DNA of 64,000 bases from Massariosphaeria phaeospora (Eukaryota > Ascomycota > Dothideomycetes > Pleosporales), in the NCBI GenBank assembly GCA_011032825.1, contig JAADJZ010000001.1, positions 1,488,001-1,552,000 on the forward strand, in the 5' to 3' direction. Under the pieces are notes generated by a model that saw only the letters and a list, made by a program, of their open reading frames with translations, was not told the DNA's origin and searched no databases. Position numbers and translations under genes: made by a program. This document shows, one piece after another, positions 43,824 to 55,011 of the stretch. The stretch's first letter is position 1, and every line of letters starts with the position of its first letter.

Positions 43824-45938
43824 GGCGGAATTGATTGACAGAGAGAGGGTGTGTGCAAAAATGGGATTCCCGGTTCTGGACAAGTGCTAGACCGTTATTG
43901 CTCGGGCAACTCAAGCAGTCCACTCAGAGCAGAGCCAACGCCGTTCCATATAAGTATTTGTTTCGCAAGAAACCCCTGCTTAGGTATGTTTTGCTAGGAA
44001 AAAGAGCCGTTGCTTTCGTTGCGTATTGCGTGACATTTCGCAAAATGCGCCGAGCGCGCGAGATGATTGGTTACCGAGCCCGCACTCCGTGCACACTGCA
44101 CCGGCGGAGACCGTGCAATATTGCGCCGCAAGTCTGTGTTCAATTGTGTTCAACTATTGGCTGCGGGAGACACCTCCGCAGTGCCTACGTATACGCAATC
44201 GCTTACACTGACCGTTCTTTGAACCTCGCATGCTTAGCCAGTTCGCCGGCTCTTACACACACGCCTTACAACTGTACGTTGGTGTGTAGGACTGTTATCT
44301 GTTGGGGCATGGGTGGGGTGTGTCCGCTTGCATACAGCGAGCTGCATGCATCGCAGTCGGGGTTCCTATATGGCACTTCCGTGGATGAGCTATCTGCCTC
44401 GTGGGGAAAGCGGCTACATGCAGACTCACCGCCATTAGGCCGGGTCTGTTTCTGATCCAATGTGGCGGGCTGAAAACCTGTAAGCTTGGTGGAGCCGGAG
44501 TTGGTCGAATAGGGTGGGTTGCAGTTGTTGAGTGGAGTGGGTGCACCTGCATGTATTCCATGGTTCCCATCCACGAACCCGTATCAAGACTGCTTAGCGA
44601 ACATGTCCTCGGTGTTGGTTCGATTCCCTTCCATCACGATGGCAAGCAGGCAACCCATGGTATAAAGCGATGTACGTATTGGTTACGGGAAACCTTGCTC
44701 AATCTTGACGGAAGAAGCCGGCCGCTTTACGGGATGACCAGAACAACAGATCGGTTGATAGCTAGTCAGGCCCAACTGTAGCCGTGACTTTACTTGACCT
44801 TGTAAAGGAACGGCATATTCTAGATTGTGAGTGTCAAAATGCTGGACCCTGTTAGAAAAGATTGCAATGAACGCCCCTCCAGTTGAGCAGCTCAGGCGAG
44901 TTCCTAGCCTTCATGCGGACATAGCAATAAGAACCGATAGAACTGGAGTGGATCGCTGGTGGGCTACAAAGGACCTAGATGTTGATGGACCTTACTCGGT
45001 AAGACTGTTCAGCTAGACCCTTGATGTCAACGCAATGGTCAATGCAACTAAATGATTTTGCGTAAGCTATTGCAAAGATGCTTCATACTCCTATATGGCT
45101 GTAAGTGGTGATCTGAGTGATTGCACGTTGTGTAGGTTCATGTTCCCTTTTGCAGCACCCGATCAGAAAGTGCAGGTGGATTTTAGCTATTAGAAAGAGT
45201 TCTCACAAGCTTTATACAACCTCCTAACTGTAGTCTGCTCAAACATACTATCGCTGAACCACCACTTCGTAGAGTGAATAAAACACAGATATCCAGCTAC
45301 AACCGTTTACTCGTAATGTCTCCCCGATAACGTACCACGTGACGATGTAACAGACACTAACGCCAACGCGAGAGGAGAGCAAGTTGAGATAGCTACTATA
45401 GGAGGATTCGAACGCATATCGGCTCTTGAGGAAGTTGATGTGTAGAAGTGCAAGGACTGGTTACTAGTTAGAGTGAAGGGAGTGAAGCTTTTTCTGACGC
45501 GATTATTATATGCATGCGGTAGGCAACTGTTTTGCGCATGGAGAAGGGAAGTATGTTGACGAAAACAATTTAGTTGCTGTAGTTGCTTTGGTTACTTTAG
45601 TTGTTCCTCTCATGTCTAATAGATATACTCTTGAGACCGCATCGTTAGAAAAAGTCTTGGATCAAAAAAGGTGTCTCAGATGCAACAAAGAAACAAGCAC
45701 ACGCTTTCGGGAACCTCACGTGAGGTTTGAGAAGTGCTGCGCAATTTCATATTAGACAGAATTACCACTATTCATGTTTGATCAAACTTTCTTGTGCCAA
45801 ACACTGACTTCCGCTGCTATATAGAGTCTGTATTCTGCGTCCACTCTTGCCCCCACTCCCAACACGATTTCTCTTCCACAACAGCACAGCTAAGGCAGCC
45901 TCAACCCTTTCAAGTTACACCTCAAATCGAAAAAAGAT
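43824..45938. other. Gene-poor gap of about 2.1 kb
   Basis: No open frame here shows a domain or a splice pattern. It contains the palindrome at 45712-45727 and, at its right end, the TATA box and pyrimidine-rich leader of the small gene at 45939. A tRNA-like T-loop string near 44624 does not fold as a tRNA. Confidence 0.45.
45712..45727. promoter_or_regulatory. Perfect 16-bp palindrome with bHLH core
   Basis: AACCTCACGTGAGGTT is a perfect palindrome centred on CACGTG. TCACGTGA is the site class bound by bHLH proteins of the Cbf1/Pho4 type. It lies about 210 bp upstream of the hypothetical gene at 45939. Confidence 0.4.
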
Positions 45939-46295
45939 ATGTCAATGTGCACCGACCCCGATGACACTGGACCAAACTCAAACGGGCGTCAAGTCTATAT
46001 TGCAAAGCACACAGACGGTACACTCACGCTCAACATCCATGTATCCGGCAATGCCTTGCACAGCAATTTCTGCCACGCATTCTTTGCAGACCAAACAGCT
46101 GGATCAGCAAACTTCCAGTTATGGCAATACTCTACAAACTATAAGACTGTAGAGGAGCATGGTTGGTTCCAGGATCCCGATCTGTTCACCGATATCTGCA
46201 AGAAAGAACCCGTCCAAACCCAGAAGGAATGGACATCAGCGATCTTGTCAAGGATCAGAAACCATCACGTAGGGCTCTGGCGGGAGCCGAGATGA
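45939..46295 (+). CDS. Small hypothetical protein
   Basis: One open frame of 118 residues starting MSMCTDPDDTGPNSNGRQVY. I do not recognise it. Support for a real gene is a TATA box (TATATAG, 45818-45824) about 115 bp upstream followed by a pyrimidine-rich leader, as in strongly expressed fungal genes. The protein has no signal peptide or membrane helix; it is rich in His, Gln and aromatic residues (NFQLWQYSTNY, HGWFQDPD). The C-terminal end may change if an intron lies near 46230-46290. Confidence 0.4.
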   Translation: MSMCTDPDDTGPNSNGRQVYIAKHTDGTLTLNIHVSGNALHSNFCHAFFADQTAGSANFQLWQYSTNYKTVEEHGWFQDPDLFTDICKKEPVQTQKEWTSAILSRIRNHHVGLWREPR

Positions 46296-46531
46296 ACCAT
46301 GAACGCCTCATTTCCGGAAGGTGGGAAGGATCGCGACTACGGAGGAAAGATATTGTAACAGTTTCAATGGTAGATAGCACGCACGATTTGTAGAGGCCTG
46401 TCATGGAATGCCTTGGTCTTGAGGGAGTTTTTACATTGTAACTAGTGGAGGCTCTGCGGGGAATCATGCTGAGTCTGCCATTCCGTAGAATCTTTCCATA
46501 GGCGGCGTCTGAAACAGCCACAAACCATTTC

Positions 46532-47588
46532 CTATTGAAAACTACATCCTAGGCGCCTGTTCGCGGTCTTGACAAGCTCTATCTGCTCCAAGTATGGATC
46601 CTCGATGTTTTGTAGCGCGTTTTCCACAAAATGTTTCCTTGCGTCCCAGTCTATGTCCGCATCGTCGGTGAACATGTGGATACATTGACTGAAAGCCACG
46701 ATCTGCATCCAGGCAGGATACCATCCGCAATCCGCCCAGTCAATCAAAGTAACCTCCCAGTCCTCGGCACTGGTCTCAGTTGCTGGTATCTGCCGAACGA
46801 TTATGTTTTGGAACCCAGGATCCATGTGAGTGAATGTGGTTTGGCGTCCCTTACATGTCAACAAAATGCGTTTGAAATCTTTCAAACAGGCTTTTTGTTC
46901 TGGCGTCCAATTCGGGCGCTCGTTATTTAGTGCTCCGGAAAATTCCGCCGCATTGTACATAGCCGAGACGAATTCTGCATAGGTATCGTATGGACCACAC
47001 TGTTCTGTGCAACGCGTACGGAGGAGACCAAAGTGGGGACGCCAGGGCTGTTTGTGTATTCGTCCATAGTATCCCTCGGACGGAATAGAACGGAGTAGTT
47101 GTAACTGATGCGATATCTTTGAGAGGATCGTTTCACGTGCATCCTCACTAAAACCCTTCCACCTGTTGTAGGTCAAAGTTCCGCCCTCGATGAATTCTGT
47201 CACCATGACATGCTGCGAAATGAGTCCTTCAGTTACAGTAAAGACTGCATACAGCTTTGGTACTCGGACTTGGGAATTGTTCTGGAGAAACAATAGGTCT
47301 TCTGCTTCCTACTCATGGTCAGTTGTATCAAGTGGAAACTAACTCGAGACTACTAACCTGGATGATCACATCTGTAAAACCTATCTTGACAACAGTCATC
47401 CCCACTCTGCAAACTAGGAAACGCCCCATACGCCCACTCAGTTTGTTGTCCTCCAAGGCCTGTTTAATCTCAGGTACCGTTGGTATGCCTGGGTGGCTTG
47501 GCGCCTCGTATGGAACGCTCAACTTTGTCGAGAGCGAATAAGCTAGAGCCCTGTAGTTCTTGCTATCGTCGACCATATTTGACTCCAT
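46532..47588 (-). CDS. Aminoglycoside-phosphotransferase (APH) family protein
   Basis: Two exons, about 330 residues, from ATG 47588 (MESNMVDDSKNYRALAYSL) with an intron near 47290-47365. The N-lobe has GRMGRFLVCRVGMTVVKIG, a glycine-containing loop with a Lys, and VTEFIEGGTL at the hinge. The C-lobe has FTHMDPGFQNIIV, the HxDxxxxN catalytic loop of APH/choline-kinase-like enzymes, and LIDWADCGWYP, the metal-binding Asp region. Fungal members of this family are numerous and mostly uncharacterised; antibiotic resistance should not be assumed. The start is uncertain because the upstream frame runs into the repeat region. Confidence 0.75.
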
Positions 47589-47707
47589 TCCGAGAGGGGC
47601 AACCCAAAATACTCTTGGACAACTTCTGTTCTTGAACGCATTGTAAGTGAGAGATAATATGTAGTTTTTTACGTCTAGGGGAGTGGATGCGCAAAGCTCA
47701 AGATTGT

Positions 47708-48050
47708 ATATCAGATCTGCTTTGTTACTGCGCCCCTTCCACCTGGGCGGCAATAAATGGCACAACAACCCGCTTAGTAACCCCGTTTCTGTGCCAATTA
47801 TTTTGCCGCCCAGGTGCTTTAGTTGTTCAACTACATGCGGTCTACAGACCCGCTTCGTCACAGAACGTCTTTTCTGACTCAGTTGCATGCGGCCTACAGA
47901 TCTGCTTTGTTACAGCGGCTCCTTCGTTATTCCACTGCATGCGGCTTACACATCTGCTTTGTTTACCAGGCATCTTCAGTGTCATATCTACACATCTCAT
48001 TAGAACGCCGCATACAGTTCTGCTTTGTTCTCCCGAGTCCGTACTGCGTG
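47708..48050 (+). repeat. Degenerate tandem repeat, about 55-bp unit
   Basis: Four to five diverged copies of a unit with core GCATGCGGCTTACAGATCT and then CTGCTTTGTTAC occur in a row, most clearly at about 47825-47880, 47884-47935, 47938-48005 and 48010-48050, with an isolated partial copy at 47708-47735. Copies differ by substitutions and length. The array does not keep one reading frame. Confidence 0.6.
47740..47816. repeat. 77-bp hairpin within the tandem repeat
   Basis: The left arm 47740-47764 starts CACCTGGGCGGCAA and the right arm 47790-47816 is its near-perfect reverse complement, with a small length difference in the A+T part. The loop is 25 nt. The repeat unit appears interrupted at exactly this point, so the hairpin looks inserted. 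Confidence 0.6.
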
Positions 48051-48599
48051 TCGCGAATCAATCATGCTGCATGCATCCATCTCGCAGCGATCCCACCACC
48101 ACAGCGCATTGTCAACAAGGAAAACAAAAACTAGCCGAATCGACACGCGTCACAAGCGCGAGGGAGGGTTTATGAACTGGAGAATGCGAGGAAGAAATTG
48201 AATACCAAGCATATAGAACTAGACTTGAAGCGGCAAACTTACTCTATCGTAGTCGTGGCCGATAGCAACCATCCATAGCCCGGTAGGTATTACAGCCTGA
48301 ACACCGAGAAGAGTTCGCCAAAACCCATAGCCATATCCCTTGCATGCTGCACCGCCCAGACGTAAGGCCACCGCCACCGTGCCACCCCCTACCACCATCG
48401 GTTGTTGATCAACACAGACTCCACGCCAAGCTCTAAACAGTTTACAACAGATCAGCAACATGTAAAGAGCTCGCCAAGGTTTCTACTACACGCTTTCTTG
48501 TAGCCAGCAAGTACGTTTTCGCAGAGCCCAAACTTGCTGCGGAGAGCTATTATAGCCAGCAAGTACGTACACCGGGCAATCCACTACCGCACGCAGCGC

Positions 48600-50054
48600 C
48601 TACCCTTTCCAAACCGCCTCCACGACCGCAAAAAACCCATCCTCCGTTGTGCGCGTCCCTGCGACCTCGAACCTCTCATCCGCCGCGCGAAACAAGCCCT
48701 CCCACTCCCCAACCTCCCTCTCGCGCCCATTAAACAGCGCCAACAGCCTCAAATCCGTCGCAGTGCCCCACTGGCGCACCGACAGCGGCAACGCGCTGTC
48801 CGTCTCGCCGCGGTTGCCAATATACTCGAGCAGCACGACGCGCGCGCCGGGCTTGAGCGCGGGCACCAGGTTGCGGAAGATGGCGGCTGCGTCGCCGTCG
48901 GACCAGTCGTGCAGGATCATCTTGAAGAGGTAGATGTCGGCGCCGTGGACGGGCTGTGGCGTGAGGAAGTTGTGCGGGATGAAGGTGATGCGTGGGAGGA
49001 GGTCGGCGGGGACGGTGGCGTGGAAGCGGGGGGCTACGTTCGGGAGGTCTTGCACGGTGATGGTGAGGGCGGGGAAGGCGCGGGTGAGGACAACGGCATC
49101 GTGGCCGGCGGAACCGCCGACCTGGGTGGTGTGTTAGTTTTGGACTTGTGTTGATCGTCTGGGGGGGGGGGGGTTGGTGGTGGAGATCTATACTCACGTC
49201 GACGATGTGCGCTGCGCCCTCCGCCTCCCAGTCTTTCAGCTTGAGTACCAAGTCCTCGAGGTGAAATATCTCCTTCAGATACCCCATGAACTTAGTATAA
49301 CTTCTCGATCGCCATCCATCGCCACTCTCTTGGTAATCAAAGTAGTGCTTGTGTCCCTGGTATAACCCGCCACTATGCAACAGCGCAAACGCCGACTCCT
49401 CCTGCTTCTTCGTCAACTCCTTCTTCCCGCGACTATACTTCTCCAGCGCTTCGTTCAGCACGACCGTCGGCGCACCCGCATCATCCAGTACAGCTTGGAC
49501 CAGCGCACGCAGGCCTTCCGATTTCGCCACTGCTGCCGAGCGCGAAGTGTGCTTGATCCGTGTCGTCAGCTTGCCGGGCTCGGTCTCGGCGAAGTAGCGC
49601 AGATTGGTGGAGTGCTGGAGGACTCGCGTCACGACGACTTGGGGAAGCTGGACGCGCTCGGCGATTTCGGCGTATGAAGCGTCTCCGTCGAGGGGCACGG
49701 CGGACCAGAAGTCGAAGTAGTTTAGCACATTGAGTGCTCCGACATCTGGGGCAGCCTGGACACAGCATCAGAACCGGCACGTAACTCTGTGACCAAGGAT
49801 TGGCTTACAGTATGGACGTAATTGAACACGCTCTCACTCGGCCCTTGCACCAGAATCCACAAGTCCTGTATCGCGTCTACAAGGTGCTGGCGCTGCATAA
49901 ACATCTCCGGTGCCAGAGTAGGGAAGTGTGTGGCACTGTCCGCGCCTAGTGTTGGTTCCGGTAACTTGTTGTCCGCGAGATATTTGGTAAGCTCGGCGGT
50001 AAGTTCAGTGACTTTAGCGGCGACACTGCTGAGGGTTGCTTGAGACTCCGCCAT
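48600..50054 (-). CDS. S-adenosylmethionine-dependent O-methyltransferase
   Basis: Three exons from ATG 50054 (MAESQATLSSVAAKVTEL), about 430 residues. The N-terminal helical dimerisation domain contains a winged-helix part (YAEIAERVQLPQVVVTRVLQH). The SAM domain starts HIVDV and continues after an intron as GGSAGHDAVVL, the glycine-rich loop. ILHDWSDGD contains the catalytic His of this class, and LLEYIG follows. These enzymes methylate phenolic hydroxyls in the cytosol. The second intron carries a run of 13 G at 49161-49173. It may belong with the aromatic-compound genes to the right, from which it is separated by an F-box-like gene. Confidence 0.87.
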
Positions 50055-50713
50055 CGTGTTCAACGAGAATCACAAATCACCGGGATCCTGGGGATTAATC
50101 GAGGGCCAAGTCGAGCAAAGGTCTTACAAGAATACAGCGGACCTGGTCTCTTTTCAATTCCCTCAGCACCTTACGCCAGCCCTTTCCTCTTGCCCATTCA
50201 AGCTCGCAGCTCCGCGATCGGCCCTCGAGCTACCCCACTACCACCTACCTCATCATGCACGCCGCACCCACCAAGCCCTCCCGTCGTCGAATTTCACCAC
50301 ATGGGGCCCCTGGCGTAGCACATCGATACGCTGCTACTAGCGTCATCTGATTAGATTATCTTATCAATCTGATAAAATTTTCGTGCTTGGCAAAAGCTCG
50401 ATGTGACCTCGGAGATGGAGACGGGCCTATCCCCCACTTCGCGGAGTGCACTAGATATGCAGCTAGAGGGTAACAGCGGCTGAAAGAGGCAGTCCCTTCT
50501 ATTTGTCCAGAGGAAACGCTCTGTGGGTCGAGGATGACGCCGTGACCGGACGATCGACTTCACCGTGCGAACTTGCCTCATTTGCAAAGCACGAGCAGAC
50601 TGTCGAAAGTGTATCAAAAACGAGTGGTCGTAAAGGTTCCATTGAAGGTTAAGACGACATAGCCAGCCAAGTGACCCATGGTAGTTGAGGGAGACCTTGC
50701 TACTCCCGCTAAG
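50055..50713. other. Intergenic, O-methyltransferase promoter
   Basis: A 659-bp gap upstream of the O-methyltransferase and downstream of the F-box-like gene. Short open frames occur but none is convincing. No repeat was seen. Confidence 0.45.
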
Positions 50714-52270
50714 TTACTCCTCCAAAATCTCATCCTCAAGCCCTTCAACATCGATTTCCGCGGTTTTACTGGCTATGTTTCTTTGATTGGGGACGACAGC
50801 CCAACAATGGACGTCTTCATCGATTCCCCATACTCTTTGTCTAACGGCTCTGTACCAGTGAAAAAAACGCAGCTCTATCCCCTGCCTTTTCGCGAATCTT
50901 TGGATGGTAAGCAACGTCTGGGCTGGCGGAGCACTCTTGCATGAGATTTGAATGATGATCTCTTTCAACTCCGGGAGCGCTGTTTTATCGTATACGAGGC
51001 GAGGCAGTACCGCAGCAAAGAGCACTCTCCATTCGCGGGTGTGTTCTTTCACGGGTCCAGTGAGGGTCAGCTTCTGGAGGCTCGCTGGAAGTACCTTTTT
51101 GACCTGGGCCCATAGAGCATCCTGGTCGGGCGAGCCTTGTTCAATGAGACCTCCGTCGTCCGCCGCGAGCGCCGAGGTTAGGCAATCGGTAGGTATCTTG
51201 AGGTGTCGCAGGTGAGAGAGCTTACGGAAATCGAGTAGCTCTCCATCGACTGTCACATCTCCAGCATACGCATTCAGATACAGTTCTTGAAGGGTTTCGG
51301 CATGCACTCCCAGGGCGTCCACGACGTTCCACATATTTAGGCTGAACCCGTCTCGGCCGTCGTTATAATCCGGACTGTGCTCGTACCCGAACGTGTGGAG
51401 CGCCTTGCACCGACCGATGAGATGACAGATCTCCGCAAACGTAAGAGTGGATGAGCGGATCTCGAGGTGTTCGACGGAGCTTGTTGGCCAGCTTGTAGAT
51501 GCTCTGCCGTGCTTGAGCCGAGCCAAAACATTATCATCCCCCTCCTCAAAACGCTCCGAGTCGACCCCATGGTGAATTCTCTCGAGACCATACATACAGA
51601 CCTTTCTACACGCTGGTAGAGAGAAAAATACCTCAACATTACTGAAGTCCAGTACATCCTTTGCAATACTGCAGAACAAGACTTCTCTTACGTGGGATAG
51701 ATTCTTCGATTCTTCCTCATTTAGAGGTAGAGATACACGATGTGAAAATAATCCCCCAGCCCGACGCATGAAGTCCGTGTCCAGGTACACCAGGTTCGGA
51801 AGACTCAGGCTGAGAAGCACAGCAACAAATTTGTCCACCAGCCACTTGGGTGAGCTCGTCAGACTGCTTCTGGTATGCACGCTGTGTTCGGCCTCGTATC
51901 GCTGGAGCATCGCAATCACGCCGTCTTCGAGAGCGGGAAGCAGCCCGTCAGCGTAGCATCCCTCTTCTGTATCCTCCCTATCGTTCCAGTCTAAACGTAA
52001 CGTCAAGTGTCGCACGCAAGCGGCAAGTTCCGGTCGTTGAAGCAGTAAAGCCGTGATCGAATGCAGCGGCTCGAGGGAGTTCTCGTGCCTAATCGACCGG
52101 TAATTCTTTGCCTTCAAGACGATGGAGATGTGTCGGTAAAGTACGGCACTCGCGATACGGTTGAGCTGCCTCGAGGCAAGCGCTAGATTGGCGAGGTCTG
52201 GCTTTCGACATCGTGAAGCAACGTCCTCGATCAGCTCCTCGGGGAGATCGGGAAGGCTTCGTGGGGACAT
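50714..52270 (-). CDS. F-box-like protein
   Basis: A single exon of about 518 residues from ATG 52270 (MSPRSLPDLPEELIEDV). The first 45 residues match an F-box: LPDLPEELIEDVASRC, then LANLALASRQLNRIASAVLYRHI. The rest has leucine-rich stretches with conserved spacing (LRHLKIPTDCL, LQELYLNAYAGDV, SLQKLTLTGPV) resembling degenerate leucine-rich repeats. Such proteins are substrate adaptors of SCF ubiquitin ligases, binding Skp1 through the F-box. An upstream GTG in frame is not used as start. It has no evident metabolic link to its neighbours. Confidence 0.75.
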   Translation of the reverse strand: MSPRSLPDLPEELIEDVASRCRKPDLANLALASRQLNRIASAVLYRHISIVLKAKNYRSIRHENSLEPLHSITALLLQRPELAACVRHLTLRLDWNDREDTEEGCYADGLLPALEDGVIAMLQRYEAEHSVHTRSSLTSSPKWLVDKFVAVLLSLSLPNLVYLDTDFMRRAGGLFSHRVSLPLNEEESKNLSHVREVLFCSIAKDVLDFSNVEVFFSLPACRKVCMYGLERIHHGVDSERFEEGDDNVLARLKHGRASTSWPTSSVEHLEIRSSTLTFAEICHLIGRCKALHTFGYEHSPDYNDGRDGFSLNMWNVVDALGVHAETLQELYLNAYAGDVTVDGELLDFRKLSHLRHLKIPTDCLTSALAADDGGLIEQGSPDQDALWAQVKKVLPASLQKLTLTGPVKEHTREWRVLFAAVLPRLVYDKTALPELKEIIIQISCKSAPPAQTLLTIQRFAKRQGIELRFFHWYRAVRQRVWGIDEDVHCWAVVPNQRNIASKTAEIDVEGLEDEILEE

Positions 52271-52715
52271 TGAGAGATCGCCCAGGAGGATCGCAGCGTC
52301 GCTTCGCTTCCGCTTCACACCGAGAGTCGGGGGGGGTGAATAAAGACATGGCGAAGTGCGTGGTTGTTGTTTGAGGGGTGGAGTGTGTGGAGTGGAATGC
52401 AGCGGCAGCGATCACAAATTTGACGCGATGTTTTTGGTCTGTGCGCGAGCCATAATTGCTGACTAAGCCTGCCCCTCGTGCACCAGATCAGCACCGTGGC
52501 ACCTACATCTTCATTCCCGGTGCGTGCAAAGAAATGTTCGCAAAGCTTAACACTCGAGCAAGGGGAGCATTATTGGCCGATGTTACTATCCATCTCTCTC
52601 CCTGTGAACACTAATCACACACAAAGGTAACAGCGCCACAAGCATACCAATATTCTTACTTCTCACTCAAGACGTTATCCGTTATCAGCCTCTAAAGCTA
52701 TATCACGCATTGCCC
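52271..52715. other. Intergenic, F-box gene promoter
   Basis: A 445-bp gap upstream of the F-box-like gene and downstream of the cleavage oxygenase. It includes a G-run near 52327 and otherwise nothing I can name. Confidence 0.4.
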
Positions 52716-54472
52716 TCAATTCCCACCAACCCCATCAACCCCATTCCCCCCAGCCCCCTCCCTCCCCTCCTCCTCCTCCTCCTCCAACATCCTCCTCTGC
52801 CACGGCAACATCCCCCCCGCCGCCCTCGCGGGCCCCACACTCCCCCCTTCCTTCCTCCTCTCCCCCCACTCCTCCACCTCCCTCTGCTCCACCCAATTCC
52901 CATGCAACCCCAACCTCAACTTAACCGGCAAATGCACCACAGCCAACGGCCCCTTCCCCAAATCCCATGCCTCAAACACCAAAATATCATTCCTCAGCAC
53001 ATCAAGATGGTTCAACAACATAACAATGTACCCGTCGCCCTCAGCCGTCGACCCCGCCCGTGGCACAAACACCGGCTCCTGAACCGTGCACGTCGGGCCC
53101 GCCCACCACGTATCCCGCCCGCCAGACTCCCACTCATAGTGCCCCAGCACATTGAACAAGCCGCCGGCGGGCGGCCCGCACTTGGCGAAGTCGTACGGCT
53201 TGCTAGCGTCGATGGCGCATTGCCAGAAGTGCGTATAGGGTTTCGTCAGCACGCGGTCGTCGATGCGCGAGAACTCGCCGTTGATGCCGAAGGCGCGGGC
53301 GGGGCGCACGCGCGTGTTGGTCGGGGCGTGCGGGTTGAAGATCCAACGGTAGGTGTCGGAGACGAGCTTGTTGCGTTGGAGCAGCGTGGTCGGCGTGTGT
53401 GTGGGGGAGTCGGGCGGGAAGAAGTAGAAGACGTTGTCCGAGGCGATGGTTAGGTCGACGACGATTTGGCCGGCAGAGTCTTCGTAGGAGCCGGCTACGT
53501 GGCCGTGGAATCCTGTGGTCGTAAGCATGAGTTCGTGTGAGGGGGGTTTTGCGACTAACCGTTGTCGGCCCGTAGCCAGATGATGTCTTCTGGTTTTCCA
53601 TTGCGCCGCGGTACGATGCCGTAGTATTGGTCCTCTTTTGGATCCCAGGCAAAGTGATTGCCGCCTCTCTTCAGCCGTTCAGCATTTACTTTGATTGGTG
53701 TCAGCGGAAGGATCAGATAGTTTTTCGTGATAGCGCAGTCGTGGATCATTCCACAGAAGGGTGCTTTGTACCAGCATTCCTCCGTCTTCTTGCCATCTTT
53801 GTCAATCGTGTATACGACGATGTCATTGCTCGCGTCGTGGCCATCACCACCAGCCTCATAACCGTAGCACACCATCTCCCCCGTGTCTGGGTCGAACTTC
53901 GGATGTGCGGTGAAAGTCGGCGATTGCACTTGACCGTCGAAATCATATCGCCCAATAGTCTCGAGAGTGACCGGATCCATGGCGAACGGTGGCCCGTCTT
54001 CTTTCATCGCCAGCAACACACCTCTCCAGAAAACAACATTGGTGTTTGATGCAGTTCGGATGATGCCCTTCACCATCTCGTTATCCGTATACGGGTTCCT
54101 GTACCTTCCCAACAAAGCTCTCCTCGCCTTCGTCTCTGCTTTGTAGCGATCCGTGTGCACGTATCTCTGCTTGAAATCGACATGCCCGTTTTCGAATCGA
54201 AACGCAGATACTGATCCGTCGCCATTGAAGTGAATGTCTTCCTCGAAAAGGGGAGGGAAGCGGTGGTCAGGCTGTACGCGGTAGAAGGTGCCGTTCATGT
54301 CCTTAGGAATCGTGCCTGAGGTTTCGAGTTCGAAGATGTCACCCTCTAACCGCGATGGCTTGTTGAACCCTTGGAAAAAGCCAGTGTCTGGGAACTTGAC
54401 TTGGTCGCCTGATCGGTTGCCCTCATGGTACGCAGGAGACGGCGGTGCCGCTAAGGAAAAAAGATGTGCCAT
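52716..54472 (-). CDS. Carotenoid/stilbene cleavage oxygenase (lignostilbene dioxygenase-like)
   Basis: Two exons from ATG 54472, about 570 residues; the intron near 53520-53558 joins WLRADN to [12 protein letters not shown]. The frame also opens upstream, but this ATG precedes the family N-terminus ([22 protein letters not shown]) and [17 protein letters not shown]. The four iron-binding histidines are visible in [28 protein letters not shown] and LGLHGNW. The seven-bladed propeller enzyme splits a carbon-carbon double bond with oxygen. The short N-terminus and [10 protein letters not shown] pattern fit stilbene-cleaving fungal members better than carotenoid ones, judged by eye. The C-terminal 40 residues include a low-complexity Glu run. 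It is divergent from the decarboxylase. Confidence 0.87.
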
Positions 54473-55011
54473 TGCGAGTACGAGTGTACAGTGAAAGACA
54501 GTCTGGATAACACATTTGTTCGAATTGAGTATTCTAATATCCGAAGACTGCAGGGTACACGTCTGTGGCACGACAGAAAGCACAATTACAAGGGACCGTA
54601 CATGGTAGTCTGTCTCTTTAGGAATATGTGGGGTGCGGTAGTGTGCGGGGTAGCGGCGAACGTTTGCAGGGGCATAGTCGCCATCGGGATGATGAGACCG
54701 AAGTAATTCCCAATGTGTACGGTCGGTGGTATGGGGCCGACAGTAGTTTTGATGCACCCAGATGCATACGGGCTCCGGTAGTTGCAGGACTATGTGCATG
54801 GGGTAATACTCATTGCTCTGTGTGGGGAACTATTACAAGGGTAGTGTATGGTGGGAATCATGGTAACTGACTGGAAGTGTGGTCGATGCTCTGCGACCCC
54901 CCTTAACACTACCTAGGTAGTAGCGAACTGGATATATCAGTTTGGCATTTGTGAGTTCTCAGACAAGAACTTACGTATTGTCATCTTTAACTTCGAGCAG
55001 CGAACTGCAAC
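54473..55011. promoter_or_regulatory. Bidirectional promoter, cleavage oxygenase and decarboxylase
   Basis: 539 bp separate the two start codons. The divergent arrangement suggests shared control of double-bond cleavage and decarboxylation. I see no clear repeat in it. Confidence 0.4.

Larger units (their letters stand above)
47589..48599. other. Non-coding repeat-rich gap
   Basis: Upstream of the APH-like gene and downstream of the O-methyltransferase. Apart from the tandem repeats and hairpin at 47700-48050, a 16-bp direct repeat TAGCCAGCAAGTACGT occurs at 48501-48516 and 48553-48568. No gene is supported. Confidence 0.5.

Noticed and set aside
43835..44455. 206-codon plus-strand frame next to the cupin gene
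   Set aside because: Cys/Arg-rich, partly antisense to the cupin start, without domain or leader sequence.
44600..44650. tRNA T-loop-like string GGTTCGATTCC
   Set aside because: The flanking bases do not form a T-stem and no acceptor or anticodon arm fits.
46532..47588. Antibiotic-resistance function for the APH-family gene
   Set aside because: The fold is widespread in fungi with varied or unknown substrates; nothing in the sequence points to drug modification.
47708..48050. Possible CRISPR-like array
   Set aside because: Units are degenerate, vary in length and lack conserved repeats with unique spacers; the genome is eukaryotic.
48534..49154. 206-codon plus-strand frame opposite the O-methyltransferase
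   Set aside because: Antisense to the SAM-binding domain; its Arg/Val/Gly-rich composition follows from the G+C-rich sense codons.
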